A stretch of DNA of 63,201 nucleotides from a virus: IMG/VR virus record IMGVR_UViG_3300022562_002172, positions 1-63,201 of that record, one strand, 5' to 3'. Position numbers and translations under genes: made by a program. Below are positions 39,052 through 46,252 of the stretch, one piece after another. The number at the start of each line of letters is the position of its first letter. The first letter of the stretch is position 1. Under the pieces are notes generated by a model that saw only the letters and a program-made list of their open reading frames with translations, was not told the DNA's origin and did not search any database.

Positions 39052-39978
39052 TCAGCCCTTCCTAGCCAGGAAGCTCGCGAGCTCGTCCTCGGACATCTCG
39101 GACGGAGGAGACCCTTGATAGACGACAGTCTCCGGGAGGACCAGGGTCCCATCCGCCCTCGCAGCCGCCTCGGGCTCTGCGACGCTCGGCTGCCTCAGGA
39201 CTCTCAGGGCCGTCCTGCCCGGCGCCCCGTGGTTGATAGAGGAGCTCAGGGAGGGATCCGCGGCCACGTCGTATAGGTCCACCTTCTCCTGGCTCCCATC
39301 GTCTCTAACGAGCCTGGCTATCCTGTACATGAGTCGAATAACCTGGGATGGGTCGATGTGTTGATCGTTGTGTTTGGTCCCGATGCCCTGCCACACCTTG
39401 ATGCCCGGGGTAACGCCGGCGTAGGCCCCTCCGGACGAGTGCCATCCGTAGTTGCAGGCCGTGTTGCGTCCGTACGGGCGCTTGTCCGGGTTCGGGGCCT
39501 CGAGGCTGTTGCAGATGGACCAGTACTTGCCAACGCTGGCCACGATCCCGTGATCGGGATAGCCGCCGCTCGCCGCTATCTTTTTCTCGACCGCGGCGTG
39601 TACGTCGTGCACGTTCTGGTTGGCGACGATCTTCCCGGGACCGAGGTTCACGACCGGGTCGAATCTGAGGCCGGCCTGAGACCAGACGAGGTCGAGAACG
39701 CGCGGAGTCGGAAGCATGCAGAAGAGCATATCCGCGATCTCCTGCATCTCCGCCGCCGTGGCCGGCAGGCGGACGCCGTCGAACGTCCTCTCGTCCCCCC
39801 GGATGGGTTCCCTGTGCCAGTTCATTGCGGGGACGCCGTCGAAGCGCATCGCGTCCCGCATGACGCTCACGAAAAGGCGGCCTCCGTCCACGTCAGAGAA
39901 GACCTCCTCCCACTCGAACCGGGCCTGGCCGTTTCGGACGGCCGACACGATGTCCCACATTCCGTGGAGGCGCGGCAT
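39052..39978 (-). CDS. Hypothetical protein, possibly extracellular
   Basis: A 308-residue protein. The middle contains CNYGWHSSGGAYAG, GIKVWQGIGTKHNDQHIDPS and a central HDVHAAVEKK segment. Trp, His and Asn richness resembles secreted phage or bacterial proteins with peptidase-like folds, but no catalytic triad can be assigned. No signal peptide is visible. The C-terminus has an acidic helix (SEMSEDELASFLARKG). Confidence 0.68.
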   Translation of the reverse strand: MPRLHGMWDIVSAVRNGQARFEWEEVFSDVDGGRLFVSVMRDAMRFDGVPAMNWHREPIRGDERTFDGVRLPATAAEMQEIADMLFCMLPTPRVLDLVWSQAGLRFDPVVNLGPGKIVANQNVHDVHAAVEKKIAASGGYPDHGIVASVGKYWSICNSLEAPNPDKRPYGRNTACNYGWHSSGGAYAGVTPGIKVWQGIGTKHNDQHIDPSQVIRLMYRIARLVRDDGSQEKVDLYDVAADPSLSSSINHGAPGRTALRVLRQPSVAEPEAAARADGTLVLPETVVYQGSPPSEMSEDELASFLARKG

Positions 39979-39997
39979 AGGAGCTCGACGCAGGCGG

Positions 39998-40025
39998 CCC
40001 CGACGGAGGACGTCCTCCGTCGGGG
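39998..40025 (-). terminator. 28-bp palindromic terminator after the HNH gene
   Basis: A perfect GC-rich palindrome beginning CCCCGACGGAGGAC, ten bases after the TAG of the HNH gene. No T-run. It would form a loop-poor hairpin on both strands. Confidence 0.6.
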
Positions 40026-40034
40026 CTCCACAGC

Positions 40035-40622
40035 CTAGTTCAGGACGTAGTCCATCCACTCCTCGGGGACCGTGCCGGGGTCCAGCATCGGGGACGAGGC
40101 CGGGAGGGACTTCGGCTTCCTGACGTGGTCGGGTCCGTTAATGAGCCGCATCCCCGCCTGGTCCGGGGTCCTGTCGTCCTTCCTCGAGTTGCAGCCCGAA
40201 CACGCCATGACGATGTTCTCCCAGATCGTCTTCCCTCCCTGGGCGCGGGGGACGACGTGGTCGAACGTCAGCTGGGACATCGGCAGCCTCTTGCCGCAGT
40301 ACTGGCACGTGAACTTATCACGCGCGCAGACGTTGACCTTGGAGAACTTGGCCGACTGCCGGCGGACGTACACCCCGTCCCGAAGCTGGACGACCGCGGG
40401 GACGCGGATCGTAACCGTCTCCGCGTCCGTGCTGAGCACGTGGCGGAGCGACTCCCTGAGGGCCGGGAATTGCTTCATGGCTTCACGGCCGATCACGGCC
40501 AGAATCTCCGGATAGTCCTTGACCACCAGGTATTTGCCAAGGCACATGTTCGTGACGGCCGTCTTCCATCCGACGACCTCGTGCGGCATCCCGTAGTTCA
40601 GGACAAGCGTCTGCGCGTACAT
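40035..40622 (-). CDS. HNH endonuclease
   Basis: A 195-residue protein with a zinc-anchored HNH domain: CQYCGKRLPMSQLTFDHVVP (catalytic DH), RAQGGKTIWENIVMACSGCN, SRKDD. The N-terminal 90 residues (LNYGMPHEVVGWKTAVTNMC) are like the extension seen in many bacterial HNH genes. May be a restriction, homing or packaging-related nuclease. A longer SD-containing leader lies upstream. Confidence 0.93.
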   Translation of the reverse strand: MYAQTLVLNYGMPHEVVGWKTAVTNMCLGKYLVVKDYPEILAVIGREAMKQFPALRESLRHVLSTDAETVTIRVPAVVQLRDGVYVRRQSAKFSKVNVCARDKFTCQYCGKRLPMSQLTFDHVVPRAQGGKTIWENIVMACSGCNSRKDDRTPDQAGMRLINGPDHVRKPKSLPASSPMLDPGTVPEEWMDYVLN

Positions 40623-40768
40623 GATCTCACCTACCTTCCTTACCTTTCTCTATGTTTCATTTACTGGACACAGGCCCGCAATCCCGGCTCGGCCGGGCGG
40701 GCAAGTCTAGATACACGTCCGCCCGGCCTTGGGGGGGGGCCAGGCGGGATCCCCGTCCGCTTTGGCGT
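40623..40768 (-). promoter_or_regulatory. Leader region of the HNH gene with hairpin and G-tract
   Basis: A 146-base gap. It holds a hairpin with 10-bp arms (40691-40700, 40719-40728), a run of nine G at 40731-40739, AT-rich sequence, and AAGGAAGGTAGGTGAG as ribosome site before ATG 40622. The hairpin may end transcription from the upstream gene. Confidence 0.4.
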
Positions 40769-41125
40769 CTACGGGAGGCCGGGGTCCGGGTCTCCGAGCT
40801 CGATCAAACGCTTCCGGAAAGCACGCGCCTTATTGATGAGCTCCGTGCTCCGCGCCTGGGTGGCAGAGACCGAGGCATTGAGCGCCCTGTTCTCCGAAAG
40901 GAGGAGATACAGGACTTCCCGCATCCCGAGCTTCTCGACGTCGAACCGTCCGTCACCAGGGGACTTGGCCATCCTGGACCGAATCTCCGAGGACGCGCCA
41001 CTGACCTTCTCCTTGTCTTCACCCGTGATCACGACGAGGACGTTGGTCCCGTCGAAGTGGTGGAAGAGCAGCCTCTCCTCGGGGCCGCCGGAGAATCTTG
41101 AGAGGTCCCTGTCTTTCGGATCCAT
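40769..41125 (-). CDS. Hypothetical protein
   Basis: A 118-residue protein; N-terminal alpha/beta (ERLLFHHFDGTNVLVVITGE), C-terminal helical (EVLYLLLSENRALNASVSAT). TAGAGT (41132-41137) lies six bases before ATG 41125. Not recognised. Confidence 0.65.
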   Translation of the reverse strand: MDPKDRDLSRFSGGPEERLLFHHFDGTNVLVVITGEDKEKVSGASSEIRSRMAKSPGDGRFDVEKLGMREVLYLLLSENRALNASVSATQARSTELINKARAFRKRLIELGDPDPGLP

Positions 41126-41131
41126 GGCGCG

Positions 41132-41137
41132 ACTCTA
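41132..41137 (-). promoter_or_regulatory. TANNNT promoter box (TAGAGT), leaderless
   Basis: TAGAGT, six bases, ATG 41125. Confidence 0.5.
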
Positions 41138-41140
41138 CAG

Positions 41141-42112
41141 TCACCGGCGGCGCTTCAGCCATACGAACGAGATGATCAGGATCAGGGAGAAGAGGAGCCA
41201 GAACCAGGCGTACCCGTGCTCCCACTTCGTCTCCGGCATGCTCCGGAAGTTCATGCCGTAAATCGCGGCCAGGAGCGTGAGAGGTACGAACAGGACATTC
41301 ACTGCCGTCATCGCCTTAATGCTGGCGTTCATATGGTAGCTGACGATGGAGACATGGAAGTTGACGGAGTCTGAGATGACCTGCCTGTCCGTGACGAGGT
41401 CGTCTTCCAGGCGCTCGAGGACCATGATCATGTTGTCCAGGAATGGCTTCGTGTTCACGCTCACGAACAGGCCGGCCCGGCTTGCGAGGTGGGTCAACGT
41501 GTTCCTCGCCGTGTGGTCTATCTCCCTCATGACGAGGAAGTCCGTGTGAAGCTTCGAGGCTTCGACGATAATGCTCTCGTCCGCGGTGATCACCGCCCGG
41601 TCCAGGACCTTCAACTTCTCCTGCATGACCCTGTGCACGCTCAGATAGCCGTCGGTCACGTGGTGAAACATCTCGTACACGAGGAAGACCGCCGCCTTCG
41701 ACGTCGACCTGAAGTCCGTCACGTACCGGTCGACCAGCTTCTCGACTAGCTTGGACCTGCTCTCGTGGCAGGAGACGAGGAACCTCGCGCCCAGCAGGCA
41801 TCGGACCTTCTTCGGGGAGAAGTCCCCGGTCTCCAACCACTCGTCGAACGGGATGTGTCCTACGTCGAACCTGTAGAGGTTCCCCGGAAAGCTGATCACG
41901 TCCGAGACCGCGTCGCTTTGGAGGGACTGGATCGCTTCTGAGTCCAGGCCGAGCTTCTCGAGGCCGAGCGGGCCGAGTGAGTCGGAGCCGAGTACGTCTA
42001 TCCAGTATATCTTGTTCCCGACGTCTTGTATCACCACGTCCTCGAGCCCGACCTCTCGTCGGACTCCGGTGTCATAGTCGTGTTCAAACACAAGGACTGG
42101 GCTCGTCCCCAT
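41141..42112 (-). CDS. corA: CorA-family Mg2+/Co2+ channel
   Basis: A 323-residue protein. Large cytoplasmic N-terminal domain, long stalk helix, then two C-terminal spans with the selectivity motif YGMNF (NVLFVPLTLLAAIYGMNF) and a second span (FWLLFSLILIISFVWL) ending in KRRR. It would import divalent metal into the cell, perhaps to support DNA packing or polymerase activity. ATG 42112 is seven bases after the upstream stop. Confidence 0.93.
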   Translation of the reverse strand: MGTSPVLVFEHDYDTGVRREVGLEDVVIQDVGNKIYWIDVLGSDSLGPLGLEKLGLDSEAIQSLQSDAVSDVISFPGNLYRFDVGHIPFDEWLETGDFSPKKVRCLLGARFLVSCHESRSKLVEKLVDRYVTDFRSTSKAAVFLVYEMFHHVTDGYLSVHRVMQEKLKVLDRAVITADESIIVEASKLHTDFLVMREIDHTARNTLTHLASRAGLFVSVNTKPFLDNMIMVLERLEDDLVTDRQVISDSVNFHVSIVSYHMNASIKAMTAVNVLFVPLTLLAAIYGMNFRSMPETKWEHGYAWFWLLFSLILIISFVWLKRRR

Positions 42113-42119
42113 CGAGGCC

Positions 42120-42767
42120 TCAGGCGATGTCGGTCGCGTTCTGGATGGTGCAGACCGCGCGGAACTCTGTGCTCTGATTCTCGCCGCGGACGTACACGAC
42201 ACTGGAGGTCGTGTCGAAAAGCTCCAGGATCGTCGACGGTTTCAGCTTGTACTCCGGCCCCGACTCGCTGATCGAGAGGAACATGTTCACGCCGCCGAGG
42301 TTCTCGAAGATGAACTGGTGGCAGTTCTTCGGGAGTTGTATCTCGAGCGATTCTCCCATGGACGCGCCCGCGGGCGCGTCCCCCGCGAGATGGACCGGAG
42401 GGTGTCCTGATGAGGCGTAAGGCAGGACGATGTGGACAGGCCCGGGGTTCGAGAAGGACGCGGCCCCGAGGTCCTTCGTCTTGACCCTGAGGTAGATGGG
42501 CTTCGAGTCATCGACCCCCGGGTAGTCGGCGGGGTTCCACACGAACCTGACCTTCCCCCGAAAGCTGTCGTTGAACGAGAAGTCGCGGACGGTCTTTGAC
42601 CTCGTCCCGCCGGCGGACATGGTGGCTAGCGTGGTAAATGGCCCGTTGAAACTGTCCGACACCTCGTACTGCCAGAAGGCCACGGGTGGGCTCTTCAGAG
42701 GGTCAATGTCGATCAGAAGATCGACCACGTTCTGGCGCCGCCTCGTCAGGCTGAACTGTCTCGACAT
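42120..42767 (-). CDS. Beta-rich protein, possible virion component
   Basis: A 215-residue protein. N-terminal half looks like a fibronectin/Ig-type beta domain (AFWQYEVSDSFNGPFTTLAT, RVKTKDLGAASFSNPGPVHI). C-terminal half is also beta-rich (FENLGGVNMFLSISESGP). Such folds often decorate phage particles or bind surfaces. TAGCGT lies six bases before the ATG. Confidence 0.62.
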   Translation of the reverse strand: MSRQFSLTRRRQNVVDLLIDIDPLKSPPVAFWQYEVSDSFNGPFTTLATMSAGGTRSKTVRDFSFNDSFRGKVRFVWNPADYPGVDDSKPIYLRVKTKDLGAASFSNPGPVHIVLPYASSGHPPVHLAGDAPAGASMGESLEIQLPKNCHQFIFENLGGVNMFLSISESGPEYKLKPSTILELFDTTSSVVYVRGENQSTEFRAVCTIQNATDIA

Positions 42768-42773
42768 GTCCGT

Positions 42774-42779
42774 ACGCTA
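42774..42779 (-). promoter_or_regulatory. TANNNT promoter box (TAGCGT), leaderless
   Basis: TAGCGT, six bases, ATG 42767; sits between this gene and the tRNA-Leu 3' end. Confidence 0.5.
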
Positions 42780-42785
42780 CCTTCG

Positions 42786-42868
42786 TGGGCCGGGCGGGAG
42801 TCGAACCCGCAGTGGCGTTCGCCGCCGGATTTTAAATCCGGCCCCTTTGCCTGTTTGGATACCGGCCC
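42786..42868 (-). tRNA. tRNA-Leu (anticodon UAA)
   Basis: An 83-nt class II tRNA: acceptor GGGCCGG/CCGGCCC with A73, anticodon stem CCGGA/TCCGG around loop TTTAAAA (anticodon TAA), a long variable arm (GGCGAACGCC) and T-arm TTCGACT. No CCA is encoded. It reads UUA, a rare codon in GC-rich genes. The upstream gene ends one base before it. Confidence 0.93.
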
Positions 42869-42869
42869 G

Positions 42870-43193
42870 TCAGGACTCCATGACCTGACGGATCTTCTCC
42901 TGTCTACAGGCCTCCGGGTCCTTCGTGTGTTGGTCTTCTTCCCACAGCCCGCCCCCGCATTCTTCGCACTTGAACGGCGGCGTGAGCATGGACTTCCTGG
43001 GCATGGACTGGTAGTCGATGTTGTGGCGTAACGGCTCCACCCCCTGCTGGAAGTGGCGTCGTACGACGGGGAAAACGAAGTTCATGAGGTCCCTTCCCTG
43101 TGCCGCGTCAGGGGGGTCTCTGTCTTCTACGAGAGCTTTCCCCTGCTCGATGAGCCTGGCGATCCTCTCCTTAAGGTCGTCAGGCTTGCTCAT
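42870..43193 (-). CDS. Small protein with zinc pair, ending QVMES
   Basis: A 107-residue protein: helical N-terminal part (DDLKERIARLIEQGKALV), then CEECGGGLWEEDQHTKDPEAC (three or four metal ligands), ending IRQVMES. The last codons form a hairpin (CCGTCAGG/CCTGACGG, 42866-42891) touching tRNA-Leu. ATG overlaps the upstream 45-aa gene. Confidence 0.72.
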   Translation of the reverse strand: MSKPDDLKERIARLIEQGKALVEDRDPPDAAQGRDLMNFVFPVVRRHFQQGVEPLRHNIDYQSMPRKSMLTPPFKCEECGGGLWEEDQHTKDPEACRQEKIRQVMES

Positions 43194-43318
43194 CCGGCTT
43201 ATCCTGGAGCTTGCGTCGCTCCCTCGGAGGGGGTTTCCCCATGCCGTTTGATTTCCACGGCTTGCACATGAGACACCCGGCCCTACTCCTCTTTGGCCTT
43301 TTTCGCTTGTGGTTCATG
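43181..43318 (-). CDS. Small basic Cys-containing protein (45 aa)
   Basis: A 45-residue frame: MNHKRKRPKRSRAGCLMCKP, then a basic tail. The HKRxRPKxxRAGCLxCKPxKxNG pattern is one I recall from a widespread small-protein family of unknown role. Overlaps the next gene by 13 bases. Confidence 0.65.
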
Positions 43319-43332
43319 GTCCGGGTGATGAG

Positions 43333-43428
43333 TTAAAGGGTCGATACTACGCCCGCGAGGTTCACGACTAGCACGCTCTCTCGTTGTCCAGGGATCAGTG
43401 AAGCTGACCTCCACGGCCTAAGACACAT
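43333..43428 (-). CDS. Micro-protein (31 aa), uncertain
   Basis: A 31-residue frame (MCLRPWRSASLIPGQRESVL... ending VVSTL, stop TAA) filling the gap before the 45-aa gene. No ribosome site is obvious. Included because of its compact fit. Confidence 0.35.
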   Translation of the reverse strand: MCLRPWRSASLIPGQRESVLVVNLAGVVSTL

Positions 43429-43455
43429 TTTCGTGCCGGACGACCCCGTCGAACT

Positions 43456-43968
43456 TTACGGCTGCGGATAATAGTGCCGGAACGCCGTCAAAATCTCGGA
43501 CGTCGCTCTCTCCGTCAGCGGCTCGAGATTTCGTCCCGGATCCGGTCCGAGACGGTCCCAGGGCCGGCCAGTGACCATGAGCGACATCGCCGGCCCCCCG
43601 AGAGGCATCACGTAGTGCCAAGCGTCGGGATCGGGCATCTCGTAAACCGTTCCCGGGCCGATCAAGACGGTCATGGCCTCCGGCGGGGGCTCCTGGCCGG
43701 GCCCGAAGCCGACGGCCATCTCGTACGAGCCGGTGACAATCCGCATCGCGCTCGGCCATGGATGTGGATGGAACAGCGGGCGCTCGCAGGGATGGATGCG
43801 GTGCAGGCTCACTCTCAGGTCGTTCACTTGAGCCCAGACCCTCTCCACTCGCGGGGGCTCGTAATCTATGTCCAGGGAATGCCAGAGGCCGGCCCGACGC
43901 AGGAGGCCCGGGAGCATCTCTTCCACTCGGAAGAGTTTCTGGATCATCTCCCCCTTCTGCACGCCCAT
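43456..43968 (-). CDS. Cupin-like protein
   Basis: A 170-residue protein. FHPHPWPSAMRIVTGSYEMA near residues 67-86 and WHYVMPLGGPAMSLMVTG later fit the two conserved motifs of a cupin barrel, with His residues as possible metal ligands. Many cupins are dioxygenases or sugar isomerases; no substrate can be assigned. TAACCT lies five bases before ATG 43968. Stop is TAA. Confidence 0.68.
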   Translation of the reverse strand: MGVQKGEMIQKLFRVEEMLPGLLRRAGLWHSLDIDYEPPRVERVWAQVNDLRVSLHRIHPCERPLFHPHPWPSAMRIVTGSYEMAVGFGPGQEPPPEAMTVLIGPGTVYEMPDPDAWHYVMPLGGPAMSLMVTGRPWDRLGPDPGRNLEPLTERATSEILTAFRHYYPQP

Positions 43969-43973
43969 GTGGA

Positions 43974-43979
43974 AGGTTA
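43974..43979 (-). promoter_or_regulatory. TANNNT promoter box (TAACCT), leaderless
   Basis: TAACCT, five bases, ATG 43968. Confidence 0.5.
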
Positions 43980-44055
43980 CGCCGGAGGCCCTCCCTGCGC
44001 GGCATCGAAACCCTTCCGGTTCCTCGTCGGTCTCGGCCTGAGCTCCCTGGGTTGA

Positions 44056-44331
44056 CTACTGATCACCCTGCCATCCCTCGAGCCTGATGAACCTGTGGAA
44101 AGTACAGGAGCCGACGGTGCAGACGTAGCTCGGATGAACCGTCCCGTCGGGATCGACGCGATGGACGGTTGACACCATGCGCGTCACATGTCCGTTCGGG
44201 CATGTGATGAGGGCGAGGTTCTTGAAGCCGCGGTGCGGGTCCAGGTAGTCCCAGCTCAGGGGAGGGGGCTGGTGGTCGAGCTTCCCGCGCGGGACGAGCT
44301 CGTGCCTGTAGAGGACGACTTTCCTGGTCAA
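44056..44331 (-). CDS. Small protein, possible zinc-binding
   Basis: A 91-residue protein: LSWDYLDPHRGFKNLALITC, PNGHVTRM, then SYVCTVGSCTFHRFIRLEGW. The C...H...C..C pattern could hold zinc. TTG start overlaps the upstream TGA. Confidence 0.62.
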   Translation of the reverse strand: MTRKVVLYRHELVPRGKLDHQPPPLSWDYLDPHRGFKNLALITCPNGHVTRMVSTVHRVDPDGTVHPSYVCTVGSCTFHRFIRLEGWQGDQ

Positions 44332-44513
44332 AGGTCTCGCGCGTTCCGGATCAGCACGGGGATCCCCTCCCATTCCGCCGGGACGGCGCGCGGAGGCCGC
44401 GCGGCACGGACGTATACGTAGAGACAGGACGGGCCGGCCTCAACCGAGACGGTCGAAGAGAAACCGCGCAGGTGCTCGAGGAGCCGAGCGGCCGCTTCTT
44501 CCAGGTTTTCCAT
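44328..44513 (-). CDS. Small hypothetical protein starting next to tmRNA
   Basis: A 61-residue protein (NLEEAAARLLEHLRGFSSTV...). Its ATG lies four bases after the 3' end of the tmRNA (44517), so both are probably on one transcript, with 3' processing of tmRNA creating the mRNA 5' end. Function unknown. Confidence 0.62.
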   Translation of the reverse strand: MENLEEAAARLLEHLRGFSSTVSVEAGPSCLYVYVRAARPPRAVPAEWEGIPVLIRNARDL

Positions 44514-44516
44514 CAG

Positions 44517-44876
44517 TGGAGGCGCGGGGAATCGAACCCCGGTCCGCGCAGTTCCGTCAAAGTCCTCTTCACGTGCGTAGCCGGCGTAGCTGCCCCGGCT
44601 CAGATGACGGCGGGCGTCATAACGTCCCCGCCTGGAGGCTCTTGCTTCTCTCGCCCTAGGGCCGCTGACCTCGCTAAATTCCCCAGAGCCAGCCCGTGTG
44701 GGTTTATGCCGTCCGGGTTACTCGGGCTCCTGTCCCAGCCGACAGCTCACGCGGCGATGCCGACGTCAGCGATTGCGTTGTCGTTCGCAGTTGGTACGGC
44801 TCGCTTTGTCAAGGCAGATCGAGCGCTGCCTGCACGCAGACTTCTCCTTTCCCGCACGTCGAAACCGATCGCCCCC
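44517..44876 (-). ncRNA. ssrA: tmRNA (SsrA), tag ANDNAIADVGIAA
   Basis: One-piece tmRNA of about 360 nt. The ends pair as a seven-base acceptor (GGGGGCG with CGCCTCC, A73), the 5' part has the hallmark GATCGGTTTCGACG, and the 3' part has a T-arm CGGGG-TTCGATT-CCCCG. The tag reading frame at 44747-44788 is GCG AAC GAC AAC ... GCC GCG TGA. No CCA is encoded. It would rescue ribosomes stalled on stop-less messages and mark the products for proteolysis. Confidence 0.95.
44747..44788 (-). other. tmRNA proteolysis-tag reading frame
   Basis: Thirteen codons plus TGA, resume codon GCG preceded by CAACT. The tag starts ANDN, as in many proteobacterial tmRNAs, and ends in IAA rather than the common LAA. 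Confidence 0.88.
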
Positions 44877-44910
44877 GTACAATCCTTGCAGGGACTTCCG
44901 GACCCTACAA

Positions 44911-45108
44911 TCAGGACTCCATCACCTCGACGACGCGGTGGGCGTCGTCCCCAACCTCCTCAGCGTGCTTGGAGAGGTCCGTCATTTCGACGCCACAGAC
45001 CGGGCACACGCGCGGGATGACGGAGAGCTTCGACGCGCCGCGCGGGTTTATTATCCCGATCCCGATGCGTTCGTGAGCGGCAAATCCGATCTTCCCATTG
45101 ACGCTCAC
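44911..45108 (-). CDS. Small C2H2-like zinc protein ending VVEVMES (copy A)
   Basis: A 65-residue protein: RVCPVCGVEMTDLSKHAEEV, GDDAHRVVEVMES. Paralog of the next gene upstream. The CxxC plus two His could bind one zinc. GTG overlaps the upstream stop. Ends in the recurrent C-terminal motif, 35 bases before the tmRNA. Confidence 0.72.
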   Translation of the reverse strand: MSVNGKIGFAAHERIGIGIINPRGASKLSVIPRVCPVCGVEMTDLSKHAEEVGDDAHRVVEVMES

Positions 45109-45356
45109 GACTCCATCACCTCGACGACCGTGTGCTCCACGTCGTTAAACGCGGACGCGTGCGTGGCCAACTGACTCGACCAAACGGTCTCACCGCAGGC
45201 TGGACATATGACCCATCCGCCGTTGTAGTCCTTGGTCGTGCGCAGGGGCTGGGCCATGGACTGAGCGAGCTTCTGCCTCCCCTGCGCCGAGTTTATGAAG
45301 TTGGAGATCAGCTTTTCTTTGACCTCCGGGGAGAGCCCATTAGTTTGCCTCATCAT
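45105..45356 (-). CDS. Small C2H2-like zinc protein ending VVEVMES (copy B)
   Basis: An 83-residue protein: helical N-terminus, then WVICPACGETVWSSQLATHA, FNDVEHTVVEVMES. Same CPxCG...L..HA....D..H.VVEVMES plan as copy A, so a tandem duplication. ATG overlaps the end of the Nudix-fusion gene. Confidence 0.72.
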   Translation of the reverse strand: MMRQTNGLSPEVKEKLISNFINSAQGRQKLAQSMAQPLRTTKDYNGGWVICPACGETVWSSQLATHASAFNDVEHTVVEVMES

Positions 45357-46239
45357 CGGGCGGCCGCTCCCAATCCGGCGGCAGGTCTGTACGGATGGGG
45401 GGACCGCCACGGTGCCTTCCGCCGAATCCGTCCGCGAGGGTCCCGTTCCTGAGCTTCTCCCCGAACTCTCGAGCCTTCTGGCGGTAGTACTTCCTAGCGT
45501 CGGCCCGGACGTCGTCGGAGACGACGGTGCCGGCGACGATCAGCTTGAACTTCTTGCGGACGACCCCGTCCACCTCGGCGATCCGCTTTTCGACTTGGTC
45601 CCTGAAGGACTCGGTCTCAGACAGGCCGTCGATCCCCTCAACGACCGCGAGCATAGCGTCCGCGATGTCCGGATGGAGCATGCCGACGTCGACGTCCTTG
45701 AGGAAGGCGTCGATGGCCCAAACCTTGTCGATGTCCTGCAGGAAGACAAATTCGTCCAGAATGAGGTCCACGCCCTCCGTTGCCCTGTTGGACCCGTTGT
45801 CCAAGGCCTTCTGCGAGATCTTGTAAAGGTGGTCCGCGCTCACGGCGGGCCTCTGCATCCACCCGGCCCCATTGAAGACATCCCGGGCAAACAACCCCCA
45901 CCTCCCGAGGAGGGCGTCCTTGAGCTCAACGAACGCGAGTTCGGCCCCGTCTATGAGGTCGTGGCTCGGCTCCCCGTGCATGTCGGTACCGAAGGCGACG
46001 CACTGGTGGAACTTGTCACCGAGCCCCTGATGAAGCTGCCGGAAGGCGCGGGACTCGAGCCCCGTCTGCTCCGCGAGGACGCGCTTTGCGGCCTCTCTCG
46101 GGGTCTCCCCGTCCAGCATGGGCCCTCCCGGAAGGTTGAACCCGTCCTCCTCGGTTCTGAGGGCGAGGACTTTCCCATCCCCGTCCCGGACGGCCAGCCT
46201 CACCCCGACATGCTGAACGACCTTCCTGACTGAAGTCAT
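45340..46239 (-). CDS. Nudix-domain fusion protein
   Basis: A 299-residue protein. The N-terminal 140 residues hold a Nudix box, GGPMLDGETPREAAKRVLAE then QTG, where the usual REUxEE reads RVLAEQ, so activity may be altered. The C-terminal 150 residues (IDKVWAIDAFLKDVDVGMLH...) are helical and unassigned. TACCGT (46245-46250) lies five bases before the ATG. Stop is TAA. Confidence 0.75.
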   Translation of the reverse strand: MTSVRKVVQHVGVRLAVRDGDGKVLALRTEEDGFNLPGGPMLDGETPREAAKRVLAEQTGLESRAFRQLHQGLGDKFHQCVAFGTDMHGEPSHDLIDGAELAFVELKDALLGRWGLFARDVFNGAGWMQRPAVSADHLYKISQKALDNGSNRATEGVDLILDEFVFLQDIDKVWAIDAFLKDVDVGMLHPDIADAMLAVVEGIDGLSETESFRDQVEKRIAEVDGVVRKKFKLIVAGTVVSDDVRADARKYYRQKAREFGEKLRNGTLADGFGGRHRGGPPIRTDLPPDWERPPDDEAN

Positions 46240-46244
46240 TTCGG

Positions 46245-46250
46245 ACGGTA
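46245..46250 (-). promoter_or_regulatory. TANNNT promoter box (TACCGT), leaderless
   Basis: TACCGT, five bases, ATG 46239; a second box TAAAGT lies just upstream. Confidence 0.5.
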
Positions 46251-46252
46251 CT

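Noticed and set aside
42866-42891. Independent terminator before tRNA-Leu
   Set aside because: The hairpin is formed by the last codons of the QVMES gene and the first tRNA bases and has no T-run; kept only as a remark in that gene.
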